This document shows positions 46,301-55,699 of a DNA stretch of 64,000 nt, piece after piece (the first letter of the stretch is position 1; each line of letters starts with the position of its first letter). The notes below the pieces were generated by a model. It saw only the letters and a program-made list of their open reading frames with translations. It did no database searches and was not told where the DNA came from. The position numbers and the translations under genes were made by a program. Origin of the DNA: Rhizomys pruinosus (taxonomy: Eukaryota; Chordata; Mammalia; Rodentia; Spalacidae); NCBI GenBank assembly GCA_009823505.1, contig VZQC01013830.1:561933-625932 (forward strand). Reading direction: 5' to 3'.

Positions 46301-48290
46301 AGCCAGGGTAGGCTACTTTTGCCTGGGTTGTCCTTCTAAATTCTCCAGTCAAATGAGCCATGTTAGGGCTGGAGAGATGGCTCAGTGGTTAAGAGCACTA
46401 GCTGTTCTTGCAGAAGACCCAGGTTAGAATCTTAGTACCCACATGGCAGCTAACAACCGTCTTTAAGTCCAGTTCTAGGTGATCCAATGCCCTCTTCTGA
46501 CCTCCATGGGCATTGCACGACCCAGGTGTACGTACATATGCCTAGGCATAAAGTTTATACACATAAAGTGAATAAAATAAAAAAAATGAGCCACGTTATC
46601 TGTGCAGTGTTGAAGGTGGGCAAAGGGCATGTTATGGCCAAGACTATGACCACAAAGGAGATGGGGACTTCAGGAGAGGGGAAGGAGCCGCTGTTTCATA
46701 AAAAAGGGGAATTGAAAATTAGTCCTCCTTTTGTAATTAATCTGATGTTTGTGTTTTGCATTTGCAAATGTCAGCAGGTTGTAAATTAACTATTGTTCTG
46801 TGTCTATTTCTAGATCCTTGAGTATCAGAACACTGCCTTCTTTGGTGGAGACGGTGTATCCATGATTGACTATCTCTTCTGGCCCTGGTTTGAGCGGCTG
46901 GATGTATACGGACTAGCTGAGTAAGCCGTTGGATCATGTCATTGCCAATGGTTGGAGATGGTGCGGGTGCCACTCACTCCTCTCTGGACTGTCTCAGTAT
47001 GTTTGTGACACAAATATCATGGTTCGAAGTCATCGGTGTGTGCTTTCTTGTCCAGTAGGCACCTGTGTTCTTCTCTAACCACAGACTCACACATTACCTA
47101 CATCTCTATGGATAAGTGCTTCAGAGCCTGCTGTTCCCTGCCCATCCACACATGGGCAAAGTCATCTGTAGTTCCCAAAACAGAAGATTATAAACTAGGT
47201 GTGGTGGTGCATGCCTTTAATCCTAGCACTCTGGAGGCAGAGGCAGGTGGTCTCTGCGAGTTCAAGGCCAGCCTGGTCTACATAGTTCCAGGCCCGCTGG
47301 GACTACAGGGAGACTCTGTCTCCAAAAGAGAAAAAAAAAGATTTTAAAAGTAATCCATGTTGATACTCATATAAACAAAATAGCAACCATGCGTCACAGG
47401 AATGTTGTGCTTCCTTGTAAGTACGGCAGAGTGGTTAAAGCTTTGCTACCTCCAAGCTCAGAAGTGGCAGTGGTTGTGTGCTGCTACTCACTCCCAGCTC
47501 TGCTAGTCATGTGGAAAGTGCTGTATGTTTCTAGTAAGTTCTGTAGATCAGACACAACATGCTTGGACATTTAAACCATCCAGCTGGTAGAGTATAAGAG
47601 CCCATCTCCTCCCCAGGCAGAGCGGTGAGCCTCAGGTTAGGAAGAACCCACCACGCGTCCCAGCCCCGCCCTGCCGGTTGTCTTTCTGGACCCTGTCACT
47701 TTGCAGGCCCTAGAGCTGAATTCTCCTGTCCATCTTTCACAGGGCTCCATCAGCTCCTTTATTTCTAGGGTTCATGACTGTTTTATTTAAGTGTTTTGGA
47801 AGGTACTTGTCTGTGTCTTTTTCAAACTCCTTAAAAAGTAAAATCCACAAATGTCCCTAGACCTTTTGCTTGGGAGGGTTACCTGTGGGTCAGGGAGCAA
47901 CAAAGGCAGACCCTTGGTCCCCCTCACCTCAGTCCACGTGTGTCTTGTGGCCTTGTTAGCAGCAACAATACAATGTTTGTAGCCCTGACACACAGACGGC
48001 TGTTCTAAAAGTAAGCCTTCTCCTCAGTACCATGCTACTTAATAGACTAAGATGGCTGTATTTCCCAAAAGATATAAAGGTCCTCTTTGCCTCTACCTCC
48101 CCTTTTCCTGTCCTGCAGTTGTGTGAATCATACCCCGATGCTACGGATCTGGACAGCCACCATGAAGCAGGACCCTGCAGTCTGCTCTCTGCTCATCGAC
48201 AAGGGTGTCTTCCTCGGCTACTTGAATCTTTACTTTCAGAACAACCCAAATGCCTTTGATTTTGGGCTTCCTTGTTCAATCTCACGGTAA
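31274..48290 (+). CDS. GSTO2: Glutathione S-transferase omega-2, six coding exons (gene span)
   Basis: Spliced CDS: 31274-31307, 31562-31670, 34702-34924, 36575-36676, 46814-46920, 48119-48290 (747 nt, 248 residues plus TAA). All boundaries are GT-AG. This omega-class GST is best known for high dehydroascorbate reductase activity, recycling ascorbate with glutathione in the cytosol (family knowledge). Visible features: N-terminus [22 protein letters not shown], catalytic Cys32 in [10 protein letters not shown], Lys59 in LKNKPEWYY, Glu85-Ser86 in [13 protein letters not shown], and the helical-domain block [25 protein letters not shown] and [16 protein letters not shown] distinguish it from GSTO1. 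The C-terminus reads [13 protein letters not shown], several residues longer than the human NAFDFGLC end. Intron phases match GSTO1 exactly. The ATG sits in a weak context (T at -3). Confidence 0.97.
31562..31670 (+). CDS. GSTO2: GSTO2 coding exon 2 (catalytic cysteine)
   Basis: Acceptor ctgcag at 31561, donor GTGAGA at 31671. 109 nt, encoding [19 protein letters not shown] with catalytic Cys32. Confidence 0.96.
31771..31796 (+). repeat. Poly-C tract of 26
   Basis: Uninterrupted C run, 100 bases past the GSTO2 exon 2 donor. Length is likely imprecise. Confidence 0.95.
31797..32224. other. GSTO2 intron 2, proximal part
   Basis: Single-copy sequence with no recognised element. Confidence 0.45.
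32225..32400 (+). mobile_element. B4-type SINE
   Basis: ID-like head (gtgcttgcttagcatgtgtc) fused to a B1 body (ggtggaggcagagggattag). Confidence 0.6.
32401..32905. other. GSTO2 intron 2, middle
   Basis: Single-copy sequence; nothing recognised. Confidence 0.45.
32906..33130 (-). mobile_element. B4-type SINE
   Basis: Antisense B1 body followed by an antisense ID tail (caggctaggcaagcaccta ... cctcagcccc). Confidence 0.65.
33430..33612 (+). mobile_element. B1 SINE
   Basis: Sense B1 (ttggtgtggtggcgcaggcc) with an A-rich tail. Confidence 0.9.
33775..33905 (-). repeat. MIR fragment
   Basis: tgcagttattgtcccccttataattatggatgct ... is the antisense MIR pattern (quoted in part: ttattgtcccccttataatt). 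Confidence 0.55.
33925..34027 (+). mobile_element. B2 SINE, 5' half
   Basis: Sense B2 head to aagaatcatctttaa, joined directly to a B1. Confidence 0.88.
34028..34172 (+). mobile_element. B1 SINE
   Basis: Sense B1 (gcccagagtggtggtgcacg) following the truncated B2. Confidence 0.9.
34222..34355 (-). mobile_element. Old B1 SINE
   Basis: Antisense diverged B1 after a TG run: gagacagggtctcactgtgt. Confidence 0.65.
34702..34924 (+). CDS. GSTO2: GSTO2 coding exon 3
   Basis: Acceptor ttttaag at 34701, donor GTACGC at 34925. 223 nt encoding [19 protein letters not shown] through LLELFCK, including Lys59, the cis-Pro loop IPVLENSQ and Glu85-Ser86. Confidence 0.97.
35405..35790 (+). mobile_element. 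B3/RSINE-type element
   Basis: Head ggctgggggatggctcagct, middle ggaggtggaggcaggaggat, tail gtcctctaacctccacatgc. In GSTO2 intron 3. Confidence 0.7.
35915..36174 (-). mobile_element. Chimeric B2-B1 SINE
   Basis: Antisense B2 flanked by ctcaacgctattatt at 35900-35914 and 36175-36189. Between its A-rich tail and the target site lies a B1 5' end (35922-35946, reads ggcgtgcgccaccacgcccg), so the two SINE types share one target-site duplication. Confidence 0.88.
36195..36350 (-). repeat. MIR
   Basis: gagcacttaggatgtaccaa ... actgaggcttaaagaagtta is antisense MIR. Lies 220 bases before GSTO2 exon 4. Confidence 0.65.
36575..36676 (+). CDS. GSTO2: GSTO2 coding exon 4
   Basis: Acceptor gactag at 36574, donor GTACAG at 36677. 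34 codons: [20 protein letters not shown] and [11 protein letters not shown], cysteine-rich as expected for GSTO2. Confidence 0.96.
36785..37312. other. GSTO2 intron 4, proximal
   Basis: Single-copy sequence without recognised element. Confidence 0.45.
37313..37468 (-). mobile_element. B1 SINE
   Basis: Antisense B1: gagacagggtctcactgtgg to gtgcaccaccacacctggc. Confidence 0.93.
37469..38369. other. GSTO2 intron 4, single-copy
   Basis: Nothing recognised. The short frames near 37.5-37.9 kb on both strands show no conserved motif. Confidence 0.45.
38370..39850 (-). mobile_element. L1-derived sequence, probably antisense 3' region
   Basis: Passages such as catgaggaagctttgctgtg, gtagtttcctgtgccagtca and ttggctatatttacaatgcc recall rodent L1 3'-region sequence read antisense. 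No open reverse-transcriptase frame. Family not assigned. Confidence 0.5.
38445..38795 (+). repeat. 89-bp tandem repeat, about four copies
   Basis: The motif cccagatt recurs at 38481, 38569, 38658 and 38747 (spacing 88, 89, 89). Units include aaggcctatccagacaggca and atatacacctccatatcccc. It sits inside L1-like sequence. Confidence 0.93.
39851..40620. other. GSTO2 intron 4, middle
   Basis: Single-copy sequence; nothing recognised. Confidence 0.45.
40625..40865 (-). mobile_element. B4-like SINE, old
   Basis: Antisense B1-like text (gagacagggtctcactatat) followed by gtggagtcaaactcaagctt ... cactgagcattctccctacc. Confidence 0.55.
41000..41098 (+). mobile_element. Old B1 monomer
   Basis: gtacaggcctgtgaccttag, aggatcccaagttcaaggct and gagctacatagtgag. 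Confidence 0.6.
41300..41450 (-). mobile_element. B1 SINE
   Basis: Antisense B1: gagacagggtttccctgcag to catgtaccaccatggcagt. Confidence 0.9.
41645..42385 (-). other. Unassigned minus-strand open frames in GSTO2 intron 4
   Basis: Two adjacent minus-strand frames of 91 codons (42381-42106) and 133 codons (42050-41649) have ordinary amino-acid composition (e.g. [20 protein letters not shown]) rather than repeat composition. I recognise no family; a decayed processed pseudogene is possible. Confidence 0.25.
42477..42710 (+). mobile_element. B2 SINE
   Basis: Sense B2, no internal duplication; A-rich tail aaataacaaataaattaaaa. Confidence 0.93.
43063..43107 (+). repeat. (TG)n microsatellite
   Basis: TG run with one TATG interruption in GSTO2 intron 4. 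Confidence 0.95.
43115..43248 (-). mobile_element. B1 SINE, 5' part missing
   Basis: Antisense B1 from the T-rich end to cagagatccacctgtctct, cut by the old B2 that follows. Confidence 0.88.
43249..43438 (-). mobile_element. Old B2 SINE
   Basis: Antisense diverged B2: gaggtcagaagagggcactg ... gagccacttttccagcc. Confidence 0.82.
43439..43865 (-). mobile_element. B1 SINE split by a B2
   Basis: B1 parts 43439-43463 and 43718-43865; gtcttttcaat is repeated at 43453-43463 and 43718-43728 around the B2. Confidence 0.9.
43464..43717 (-). mobile_element. B2 SINE with internal duplication, inside a B1
   Basis: Antisense B2 between gtcttttcaat direct repeats; carries the duplicated ggagttctcctggaattgga module. 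Confidence 0.94.
44298..44462 (-). mobile_element. B1 SINE
   Basis: Antisense B1 preceded by (TTTTG)n; tgagacagagtccccctgta. Confidence 0.9.
44478..44552 (+). mobile_element. B2 5' fragment
   Basis: agggctggagagattcattg ... gcagaggatccaagttcagt, truncated. Confidence 0.75.
44612..44778 (+). repeat. (TG/CATG/CG)n alternating purine-pyrimidine tract
   Basis: About 165 bases of nearly uninterrupted alternating purine-pyrimidine. The Cys/Val/His-rich frames across it on both strands are artefacts. Confidence 0.92.
44830..45066 (-). mobile_element. B2 SINE with internal duplication
   Basis: Antisense B2 (gaggtcagaagagggtctcg), duplicated module near 44935-44970. Confidence 0.93.
45075..45322 (-). 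mobile_element. B4/RSINE-like element
   Basis: tgctgggattactaccttac ... ttactgactgagctatcttc; includes a C-rich stretch near 45170-45205. Confidence 0.5.
45720..45907 (-). mobile_element. Old B2 SINE
   Basis: ggccagaagagggcattgga ... atccatctctccagcc. Confidence 0.82.
46366..46583 (+). mobile_element. B2 SINE
   Basis: Target-site duplication aaatgagccatgtta / aaatgagccacgtta at 46351-46365 and 46584-46598. Lies 230 bases before GSTO2 exon 5. Confidence 0.94.
46814..46920 (+). CDS. GSTO2: GSTO2 coding exon 5
   Basis: Acceptor ttctag at 46813, donor GTAAGC at 46921. 107 nt encoding [20 protein letters not shown] and [14 protein letters not shown]. It lies 10 kb after exon 4. Confidence 0.96.
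47192..47343 (+). mobile_element. B1 SINE
   Basis: Sense B1 in GSTO2 intron 5: aggtgtggtggtgcatgcct. Confidence 0.92.
47410..47560 (+). repeat. MIR fragment
   Basis: gcagagtggttaaagctttg ... cactcccagctctgctagtc. Confidence 0.6.
48119..48290 (+). CDS. GSTO2: GSTO2 coding exon 6 and stop
   Basis: Acceptor ctgcag at 48118. Encodes [19 protein letters not shown] through [19 protein letters not shown], then TAA at 48288-48290. The last residues (PCSISR) extend past the human stop. Confidence 0.95.
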
Positions 48291-48430
48291 TCTCTGCGCC
48301 GCCCACTCCTCTCGGCATGTCTGCTTCTGTATCAGGGATAGTCTTGGGAGGTGGGGTCAGTCGGTCTCTTTTTTTTTTTTTTTTTTTTTGAAGTCCCTAA
48401 TAAAAATGGAAGTAAAATATAGTCTGATAT
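48291..48430 (+). terminator. GSTO2: GSTO2 3' UTR with canonical poly(A) signal
   Basis: AATAAA at 48399-48404, about 110 bases after the stop, just after a long T tract (about 48368-48389). Cleavage shortly after 48415 is inferred. Confidence 0.6.
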
Positions 48431-49070
48431 CATGTGTTCGACCCCGTCAGCCTGTAGCTTTGAATGATTCTCTGGCAAGTTCCCAGTGCAGATGTTGGAA
48501 TACACTTGGGGAGCTGGTGTGATTCCTGCTTTCTTGGCCTCTGGCCCAGTTCGATTCCCAGATTGCTGGTGATGGTACTGGTAAAGGGGTTCAGCGCCTG
48601 ACTCTGATGGACGTTTATTACTCCAGATTGGAACCCTCTAAAAGCCTCTGGTGAGAAGAGAGCTTGAGAAGATGGGAATGAAGAATAACACCCTGTAAAT
48701 TGAAGTGTTCTCCATTTGGCTGCTGCCCACATGGCCAGGCATGATCAAACTTTGGCCACAAGCCTGGGAGACACCGCGGGTCTTGTGACTGGAAAGAATT
48801 CCAAAGCAGGAAATGAAACACCCATTTATCAACCTGGAGTAACTACGTCAGAATCTAGCTGGTGCTGGTGGGGTCCAGGATGTCTCACAAAATGTTCTAT
48901 TAACTAGCATCCTGCCTTAAAACACCCTCCTCGCCAAACCAGTCACAGGCAAAGGTCACTGTTGGATTTGCGTCACATACTCACTTTGTCTCAACAGACG
49001 TCTCTGGTTTCTTGTTGGATACTAAGTCTGGAACTATGGGGAGAAAAATGCTGGTAAAAACAGGGCTACT
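48431..49070. other. Spacer after GSTO2
   Basis: Single-copy sequence; nothing recognised. Confidence 0.45.
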
Positions 49071-49071
49071 A

Positions 49072-49250
49072 GCAGGGGCGTGGTGGTGCTCGCCTCTAAT
49101 CCCAGCACTTGGGAGGCAGAGGCAGATGGATCTCTGTGAGTTCAAGGCCAGCCTGGTCTACATAGCGAGTTCTAGGACAGATGGGGCTGCAGGAAGACCC
49201 TGTCTCAAAAAGACAAAAAAAAAAAAAAAAGCCAAAAACTACCAAAAAAA
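49072..49250 (+). mobile_element. B1 SINE
   Basis: Sense B1 with A tail (49214-49230). Confidence 0.92.
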
Positions 49251-49411
49251 CCACCACGGACCCTGGACCCTGCCGTTGGAGACCCCTTATCTCTCCATCA
49301 GCTCTGCCCAAGGTTGAGCTGTGGTGCTTTGGTGACTGGCTTGTCTTAGCTTCTCTGTGGTACTTCCATCAACTTGGTCAGGCAGTGGTGTGCCACCAAG
49401 GACAACAAGAA

Positions 49412-49525
49412 GATGGCGAAGAGCCGAGGGTGGCTGGCATACTTCCTCAGGTGGTGAAGAGCCGAGGGTGGCTGGCATGCTTCCAGGTGGTGAAGAGCCG
49501 AGGGTGGCTGGCATGCTTCCGTGGA
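49412..49525 (+). repeat. 36-38 bp tandem repeat, three copies
   Basis: gaagagccgagggtggctgg begins at 49418, 49456 and 49492. Confidence 0.92.
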
Positions 49526-51660
49526 GGAGACTGGGACTGCCTCATGCCGTTTCACGTCAGCGAATCCCGATCAGCCTGTGATCACTTTGGCTTTGCTCAC
49601 ACTGAATCAGCTTCCAGACGCCCAGCACCCCTGGGATCATTTGGAGAGTCCAAGCAGCAGCAAGTGTGGTGTTTGGACTACCCCGTGCCTCTGCCTTGGA
49701 CTCAGCCCAAACCCAGCTTTTTCCATGCATCTCAGCTGGCTCTGTCTTAGAGCTTATTTTACTCCATGTAAACAGTTACCAGGTGCTACTCCATGCCAGT
49801 TGGACAAAAGCAGGCCTGGTTGGTTAGGTGGCCAAGGCACCACGTGATGAGCTGTCTGTGGTACCATCTGCTCCGGATGTGGCTCCCTGTTGCCATGACA
49901 CCCAAGCTCTGCAGAGTGAAGTCTGAATCACTGTTTCCCTGGGATCTGTGCTTGGAAAGTGGGAATCCTTGTGGTCTCTGCTGGGGCTGAAAGGACAGAT
50001 TAACTTTGGAGGTATGTAGAGAGTCTCTAACATAGGACCCAAATTGCTGTGGATGCACCAGAAAACAACCTATGTCTGGGTTGGCAGGATGAAGGTGTTC
50101 CCTTTGGGCTCCATGCATTAATTTAGAAAGTTTAAAGAACCAGGAAACGGGATACAGAAAAGTGCTCCTGGGGAGAGAGGTTGCAGCCTGGGGCCCTGGT
50201 CCCAGTTAGGGTTTGAATGCTTTGGGGGCATGTGCGACCTCTGCAGGTTGCCAGGTTTCTTGCACTGCCTTACTGCCTTGAGCTATTTTGTTTTGTTTTT
50301 GTTTTGTTTTGTTTTAATTTGGTCTTTTTTGAGGCAGGGTCTCCCTCAAGCTATTTTCTTAATAGAACCTTCCTGACTCATTCGCAAAACGGAGTCATTG
50401 GCTTGAAACCAAAAGGATTTAGCCTGCAGGGAACAGGAGAGGCAAAGAGGCAACTTAGCCCTATTCCATGAAGAGTTCTTATTGAGGGCTGCGGAAGAAA
50501 TCCCACGCACACACGGGTGTAATAGCGCGTAAGCAAGAAATCACTTCAGTACTGGGTGTGTGTCTTGTAAGAGGCATTCTAAACCTCAGAGTTTAGGTAA
50601 GGCGGGAGCCCTATCCCCAGCAAGCTGCAAAACGGGAATTTAAACAGCATTTGAAAGACCTCGTGGTCATAGATGATGCTAATGTTGGAACTGACAATCA
50701 GAAGATGTTATGTGGCTTTCCCTCCCTGCAGGTTCTGAAATGAAGCCCAATCCTGACAAGAGTCCATTTACTTGGTAGCGAGTCCCCCTCTCCCCCAGGG
50801 GGGGCTGAGTCAGAAGGGTGCAGATGATCCTGCAGCAATGGAGTGGGGGTGATAGTGATGATGAAATGTTATTTGAAATTCTTTTTGGCTCTCAAATTCT
50901 CTGATTTCAGCCAACAAATGTGCCTAGGGGTGTTAAAAGGGATTTAATCTAAATTATACATTCCTGCGGCAGAGCCTGCTATGCGTGGCTGCCATACTGT
51001 TCCTCGAAGCTTTGCTCTTGGTGGGGGATGGTCTCTCCCATGATTTTTCAGAGTCACTGCACACACACTCTTCGTGTAGACATAGGAGGGTCCCTCTGTA
51101 GGCTTCTAACGCAGTTTTCTGAGTGCAGTGATGCCCAGCTTTCTTGATGGGGAGACTGGGCTTCTGGGAGTTGAGAACTGAACACTATACTACTGTGTAT
51201 CCTTTAGATCAGCTTGTTTGGGTTTCTTATTTGTTTTTACAACTATCCAGATAAGTAGCCTTAAGGGCTTTTCCTTAACCTCTTTCCCCTTCCTCCAAGC
51301 ACTGCATGGAACAAAACACATAAGGGCCCTAGGACCCTACTACCCATGGACAAGATGTGTGTCATGGAAAAGAACTGCGGGATGCTGTGCTGTGTCAGGC
51401 TCCCTCACATATCCACTGTGACCACAGATCCCTGTGTGTAGAAGCAGGCAGGAAAGGCCTGCTCTGGGACACAGGCTCTGAGAGGTCAGAGGGCTTAGTG
51501 ACTGTGCTGAACCTGAAGAAATCCTGAGCATAAGTAGCTTCCCTCCCAGCATCCCAGGATGGGGCGAAGAGTGAAGAAGATGGATGTCTGGTGTGGGGAT
51601 AGCCTTTGGACAATGTGGGATCGACGAGCAGGTTTATGCTTGTGGTCATGGATGTCTTCC
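49526..51660. other. GSTO2-ITPRIP spacer
   Basis: Single-copy sequence. Only a B1 scrap (about 50320-50345) and a (TTTTG)n tract (50286-50315) are recognisable. Frames here have no recognised homology. Confidence 0.45.
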
Positions 51661-51667
51661 AAAGGGA

Positions 51668-51765
51668 GGGTGTGTGTGTGCATGTGTGTGTGTATGTGTG
51701 CGTGTCTGTACAGAGGCATGTGTGTACACACATGCACATGCGTGTACACACATACACATTTCTGA
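51668..51765 (+). repeat. (TG)n then (CA)n tract
   Basis: TG-rich 51668-51705, then CA-rich 51719-51759; the two arms could pair. Confidence 0.88.
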
Positions 51766-51774
51766 GCATTACTG

Positions 51775-52105
51775 CTCTAAGAGGTACCTTGTGAGATGAT
51801 ACAGATAGGGAAGTTGAGCCTTCAAGTGTGTGATTTGTCCAGATGTCATAGATTTGGTAACACGCACAGCTGGGCTCTGCACAAGTGCTGCTTCCAAAAC
51901 CTGTACAATTAGCCTCTGCACCCCTTCGCCTCCCAACATCAGCTCTGCCTTGCCCTCCTTCCTTTCCACTTCTGCTTCCCCTAGAAGCTTGGAGCTCTCA
52001 AGTTAGGATCGTGTCCACTTGCCTGTTCTGCTAGCACCTGCCTGGTATACAGGGCCTATTGACAGTAGCAACTGCCACTTGGTGTGCTTGTTGAATGAGC
52101 ATACA
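51775..52105 (-). repeat. MIR fragments
   Basis: gagatgatacagatagggaa ... gtgtgatttgtccagatgtc (antisense core), and a possible second piece near 52035-52105. Confidence 0.45.
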
Positions 52106-52594
52106 TGAGCCCAGGACAGGATTGATGACCAGATGGGTGGGTGCACCCAGGCTAGTCCAGGGGCATCTCATGAGACAGCTGTACAGCTCTTTCCCCTTTG
52201 TTGTCCAAAAGCAAACCCATGTCTCTGGAGTGGCAGGAGGGCTCAGCTGTGGTTATTTTATTTCGAGCTTCAGAGAGTCAGTGAGACCCGAAGCATCAAA
52301 AGGTAACACAAGAGCCCTTGCTGTTCTCAGTGTTCAGAAATGTGTGGCAAGCCTCAGACTCCTCTGGAGAGGATCCCCAAACATTTCCTAGGCATCCAAC
52401 ACATGCCGGCTCCCAGAGATAGATGTACAGGGAAACAGATTCTGTAGGCTCCACTCTCTGTGCTGAAGGGGCCTCCAGGAAGACGGACTCCCATGTGGGA
52501 GGCACAGGACCCACTAGGGGAACCAGGAAGTAGGAATTCATCTACAGGATGGGTAAGGAGAACGATGGCTGCGGTTTTGACTTCATTCTTCCTG

Positions 52595-52750
52595 CTCTAA
52601 ACTAAGTGCTCTACAGACACTCTTCCACTTAATCTCAGTAGCATCTTTATTCCCACTTCACAGTTGAGGAAATGGAGGCAAAACCCAGGCTTCTTGTAAT
52701 GCTGAGACAAGCTGTGCTAGAATGTGGCACAGCTGGGATGGAGCCGTCCC
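52595..52750 (-). repeat. MIR
   Basis: tccacttaatctcagtagca, ttcccacttcacagttgagg and aatggaggcaaaacccaggc fit antisense MIR. Confidence 0.65.
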
Positions 52751-54480
52751 AGCTATGAGCCCCTGCACTGTCACAGACTCACAGGGAGATGGCAGGACAC
52801 CCAGTGGCAGGCCCTCTCCTCTTTGAGTCTCTCTAGGTTGTTAAATACTGAACCGCCTCAGTGCTTGGCCCTTTGTCTTGATCTGGATGCCTGCGGCTTG
52901 TGGAGCCTCCTCTCCGGCAGGATCATATAACACCACCAGGAACCCATGGACTGGGCAAAGCTGTGGATGTCAGAGAGCTTGGCCCTACTTGGGGCATCTG
53001 CTGTGGTCTGGCTTGGCCCTGATTCCAGGAATAAGGGCATCTATAAGCGTTGTGTTGTCCGCTTCATCTTCTCCCACTGGGAGGTCTTGGGACTGACCTG
53101 CATTCTCTATCCCCTGTGCCCCCTACCCCCCACCCCAAGGGCCTGAGTCAGCCTTAGCCATGCCCAGTCTTTGGGAGTTCAACCACTCACTGTGTAACAG
53201 GAATGGACTTGTTCTCAGTCCATTCTCCAGGAGTTAAGCAATGAAGCATGACAGACATTCTTAGCTGGATGTGAATATAGCCAAGAGGGGCTGGAGAGAG
53301 GAAACAGGAAGCAGGTCTTTGCTTTCTGCTTCTATTTTAAGTTATGGGAGAAAGCCAAAGTGTCACTCACGACCATGGGCTGTAAAGAAAAGGATGGGAC
53401 CAAAGTGCTCCCAGACCCCCCCACTCTTCCCCCTACTCCCCCGCCCTTGCAAATCTCACTTTGTACTTTCAAGACAGGCTTTTTTTTTTTTTTTCATGGA
53501 GGAAGGAACTGTCTTTGAACACCCCTGAGGTTTATGTGGTTTCATTTTGCTAGGAGATAATCAGTTCTTGACAATTTTCTAGGTTTTTGTTTTTTTTTTT
53601 TTTTGAGTGGGAGAGAACACGGGGGGTGGGGTAAGGGCAGCAAATGCTGTTCTGACCCCTCAGGCAGAGAGAGCTCCACAGTGCACAGCTCTGGTCAGAT
53701 GAATGTGGCACAGACACTTGGAAGACAGAACAATTTGGTGGATTTGGTTTTCTTCAGGGAAATGCTTTTCATTTTCTTGGGTGTGAAAAAAGACAAACAG
53801 CTAAGAGCTCAAACAGAGACCTGGTCTGGCTATTTTCCCAGTCTAGCAGACCTCAGAGCTACACAATCCTAGTCCCCAAAACTTACCTTCTTCAGGGAGC
53901 TGCAACCCAGTCCCCAGCCACTGTTCTTCCCTAAAGGCCCAATTCTTAGTCTTTTATTTTTGGCCCCCTCTCCTCCCTGGCCCCACAGAGCCTGACCCAG
54001 GGTGCATACCTAGTTCTTAGCACTTGGTTAATTGCCTTTTCCTTACTCCTGAGTTATGATGATTGGCCAAATCCCTGGCAATGGCTTCTTTATATATGAT
54101 TTTTGGTGCTGAATATATACAAAGCCAAGCTGTTTAGTTTGGAATACAGTGATGATCAGGAGACGAAAGATCACTATAGGCTTGTTCACTCTGGGGCTGT
54201 TTTTAAGGAAAAAACATGGAAATAGGGCTCTTGTAAGGGATATGGATAAAACGAGCCACAGAGGAACATTTTAGTGAGATGGTGAGCAGCTATTTTAAGA
54301 TAAAATTAGAGTCAAGTGTTCAGAAGAATGTCCAAGAAGGGTTAGATGGTGTGTAGAAGAACAGAAGAAAGGCAGATTAATATACAGAAGTCAAAAAGTG
54401 GTGCAAGGAGACAGAGGAAACACTGCGGATTTCTGGGGAACAGACTCGAGGTTAGGAGTGAGAAATTTTCCTTGTTTTTT
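52751..54480. other. GSTO2-ITPRIP spacer
   Basis: Single-copy sequence with two poly-T tracts (about 53480-53493 and 53589-53604). No exon supported. Confidence 0.45.
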
Positions 54481-54493
54481 TATTATTGTTTTT

Positions 54494-54707
54494 TTAATTA
54501 ATTAATTTTTTTTATGTGTATGAGTAGTGTACTGTCTGCATGCATGTTTGTGCATCCATGACCTCGGAGGTCAGAAGAGGGCATCAGATTCCCCTGGAAC
54601 TGGAGTTAAAGATAGTTCTTAGCCACCATGTTGGTTCTGGGAATCCATCCCTGGTCCTCTGCAAGAGCAGTCGCTGCTCTTAACCGCTAGGCCATCTCTC
54701 CAGCCCC
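54494..54707 (-). mobile_element. B2 SINE
   Basis: tattattgttttt repeated at 54481-54493 and 54711-54723. No internal duplication. Confidence 0.93.
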
Positions 54708-54723
54708 TAGTATTATTGTTTTT

Positions 54724-55289
54724 ATTTATATATATAAAAAAGAAAAACGGGCTAAAAGAACAGCTATCTTTAGCAAGTGATGGGAAGGTTAAGTCTAAAG
54801 GATGCCTCTCCCAGTGGGCAGGACAAGGCAAGGGTACAGGGGAGATGCAGCCAGCCTCAAGCAGGCATTTCCCTCTGTTGGTGGTTTGGGGCGCTGCAAA
54901 GGGCTTGCTGCTGGCCAAACCAAACAAGCTCCAGCTCTCCCCCAGGAGATGGAGTTACTCCCAACATGAGACTTCTGAATGAGACAAACAGGAGACAGGC
55001 TTGACATTCGCTGACAGCTTGCTGCCACCGTTGCCACCAGCCCTGCTCTGGAGGATGGCCACGTGCCCCTCAGCCCTGCACAGAGCACTGAGCTCATCAT
55101 TCATTACTACACAGTTGTGGATGAATCAAGCAACTACCTCCCTCAAACACTGTCAGTGGTTCACTACTACTTGTTACATGAAGTCCACAGTGACTTAACT
55201 CTTTGCAGTGTTCCTGGGTCAGCTCACAGTCCCTTCTCCACCATTTGCCTACTTCAGTGGATAGGAACATTATACACCTGAATTGCTTG
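54724..55289. other. GSTO2-ITPRIP spacer
   Basis: Single-copy sequence, nothing recognised. Confidence 0.4.
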
Positions 55290-55425
55290 GTTGGTTGCTA
55301 CTTGCCCTGTGACCCTGGTCATGTTTCTCCATCCTTCTGCACTTCCAGTCTCCTCATCTGGAAAACGGTCCCCGCCTCAGGACTGATGTGTAATCTTAGA
55401 GTTAATGTGTGTGAACAAGATCACA
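55290..55425 (+). repeat. MIR
   Basis: gccctgtgaccctggtcatg, cagtctcctcatctggaaaa, tgtaatcttagagttaatgt. Confidence 0.6.
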
Positions 55426-55699
55426 GCAGGGGCCGGCTCAGTGCAGCCGCCCCGGCCTCATCGAGGTGTCTGCGGTGCTTCTCCCTGACTTTCCTGATCA
55501 CCCCAGACATTAGCGGTTCTTAGATTTCCTAGCTGGGGAGCCTAGTGGAATGCAGATTCCTGGACCCAGCCTTAGAGAAGTGGAGCCCAGGAGCCTGCCC
55601 CCAGTGATGTGTATAGCGAGGGTCACACAGGGAGAAACAGACCTGCCTGGTCTTCTTGGACCCAACAGCCCTGGGTTTCAACCATCATGGATGTTTTAT

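Noticed and set aside
49181..49750. 189-codon frame downstream of GSTO2
   Set aside because: Starts in a B1 A tail and runs through the minisatellite; no homology recognised.
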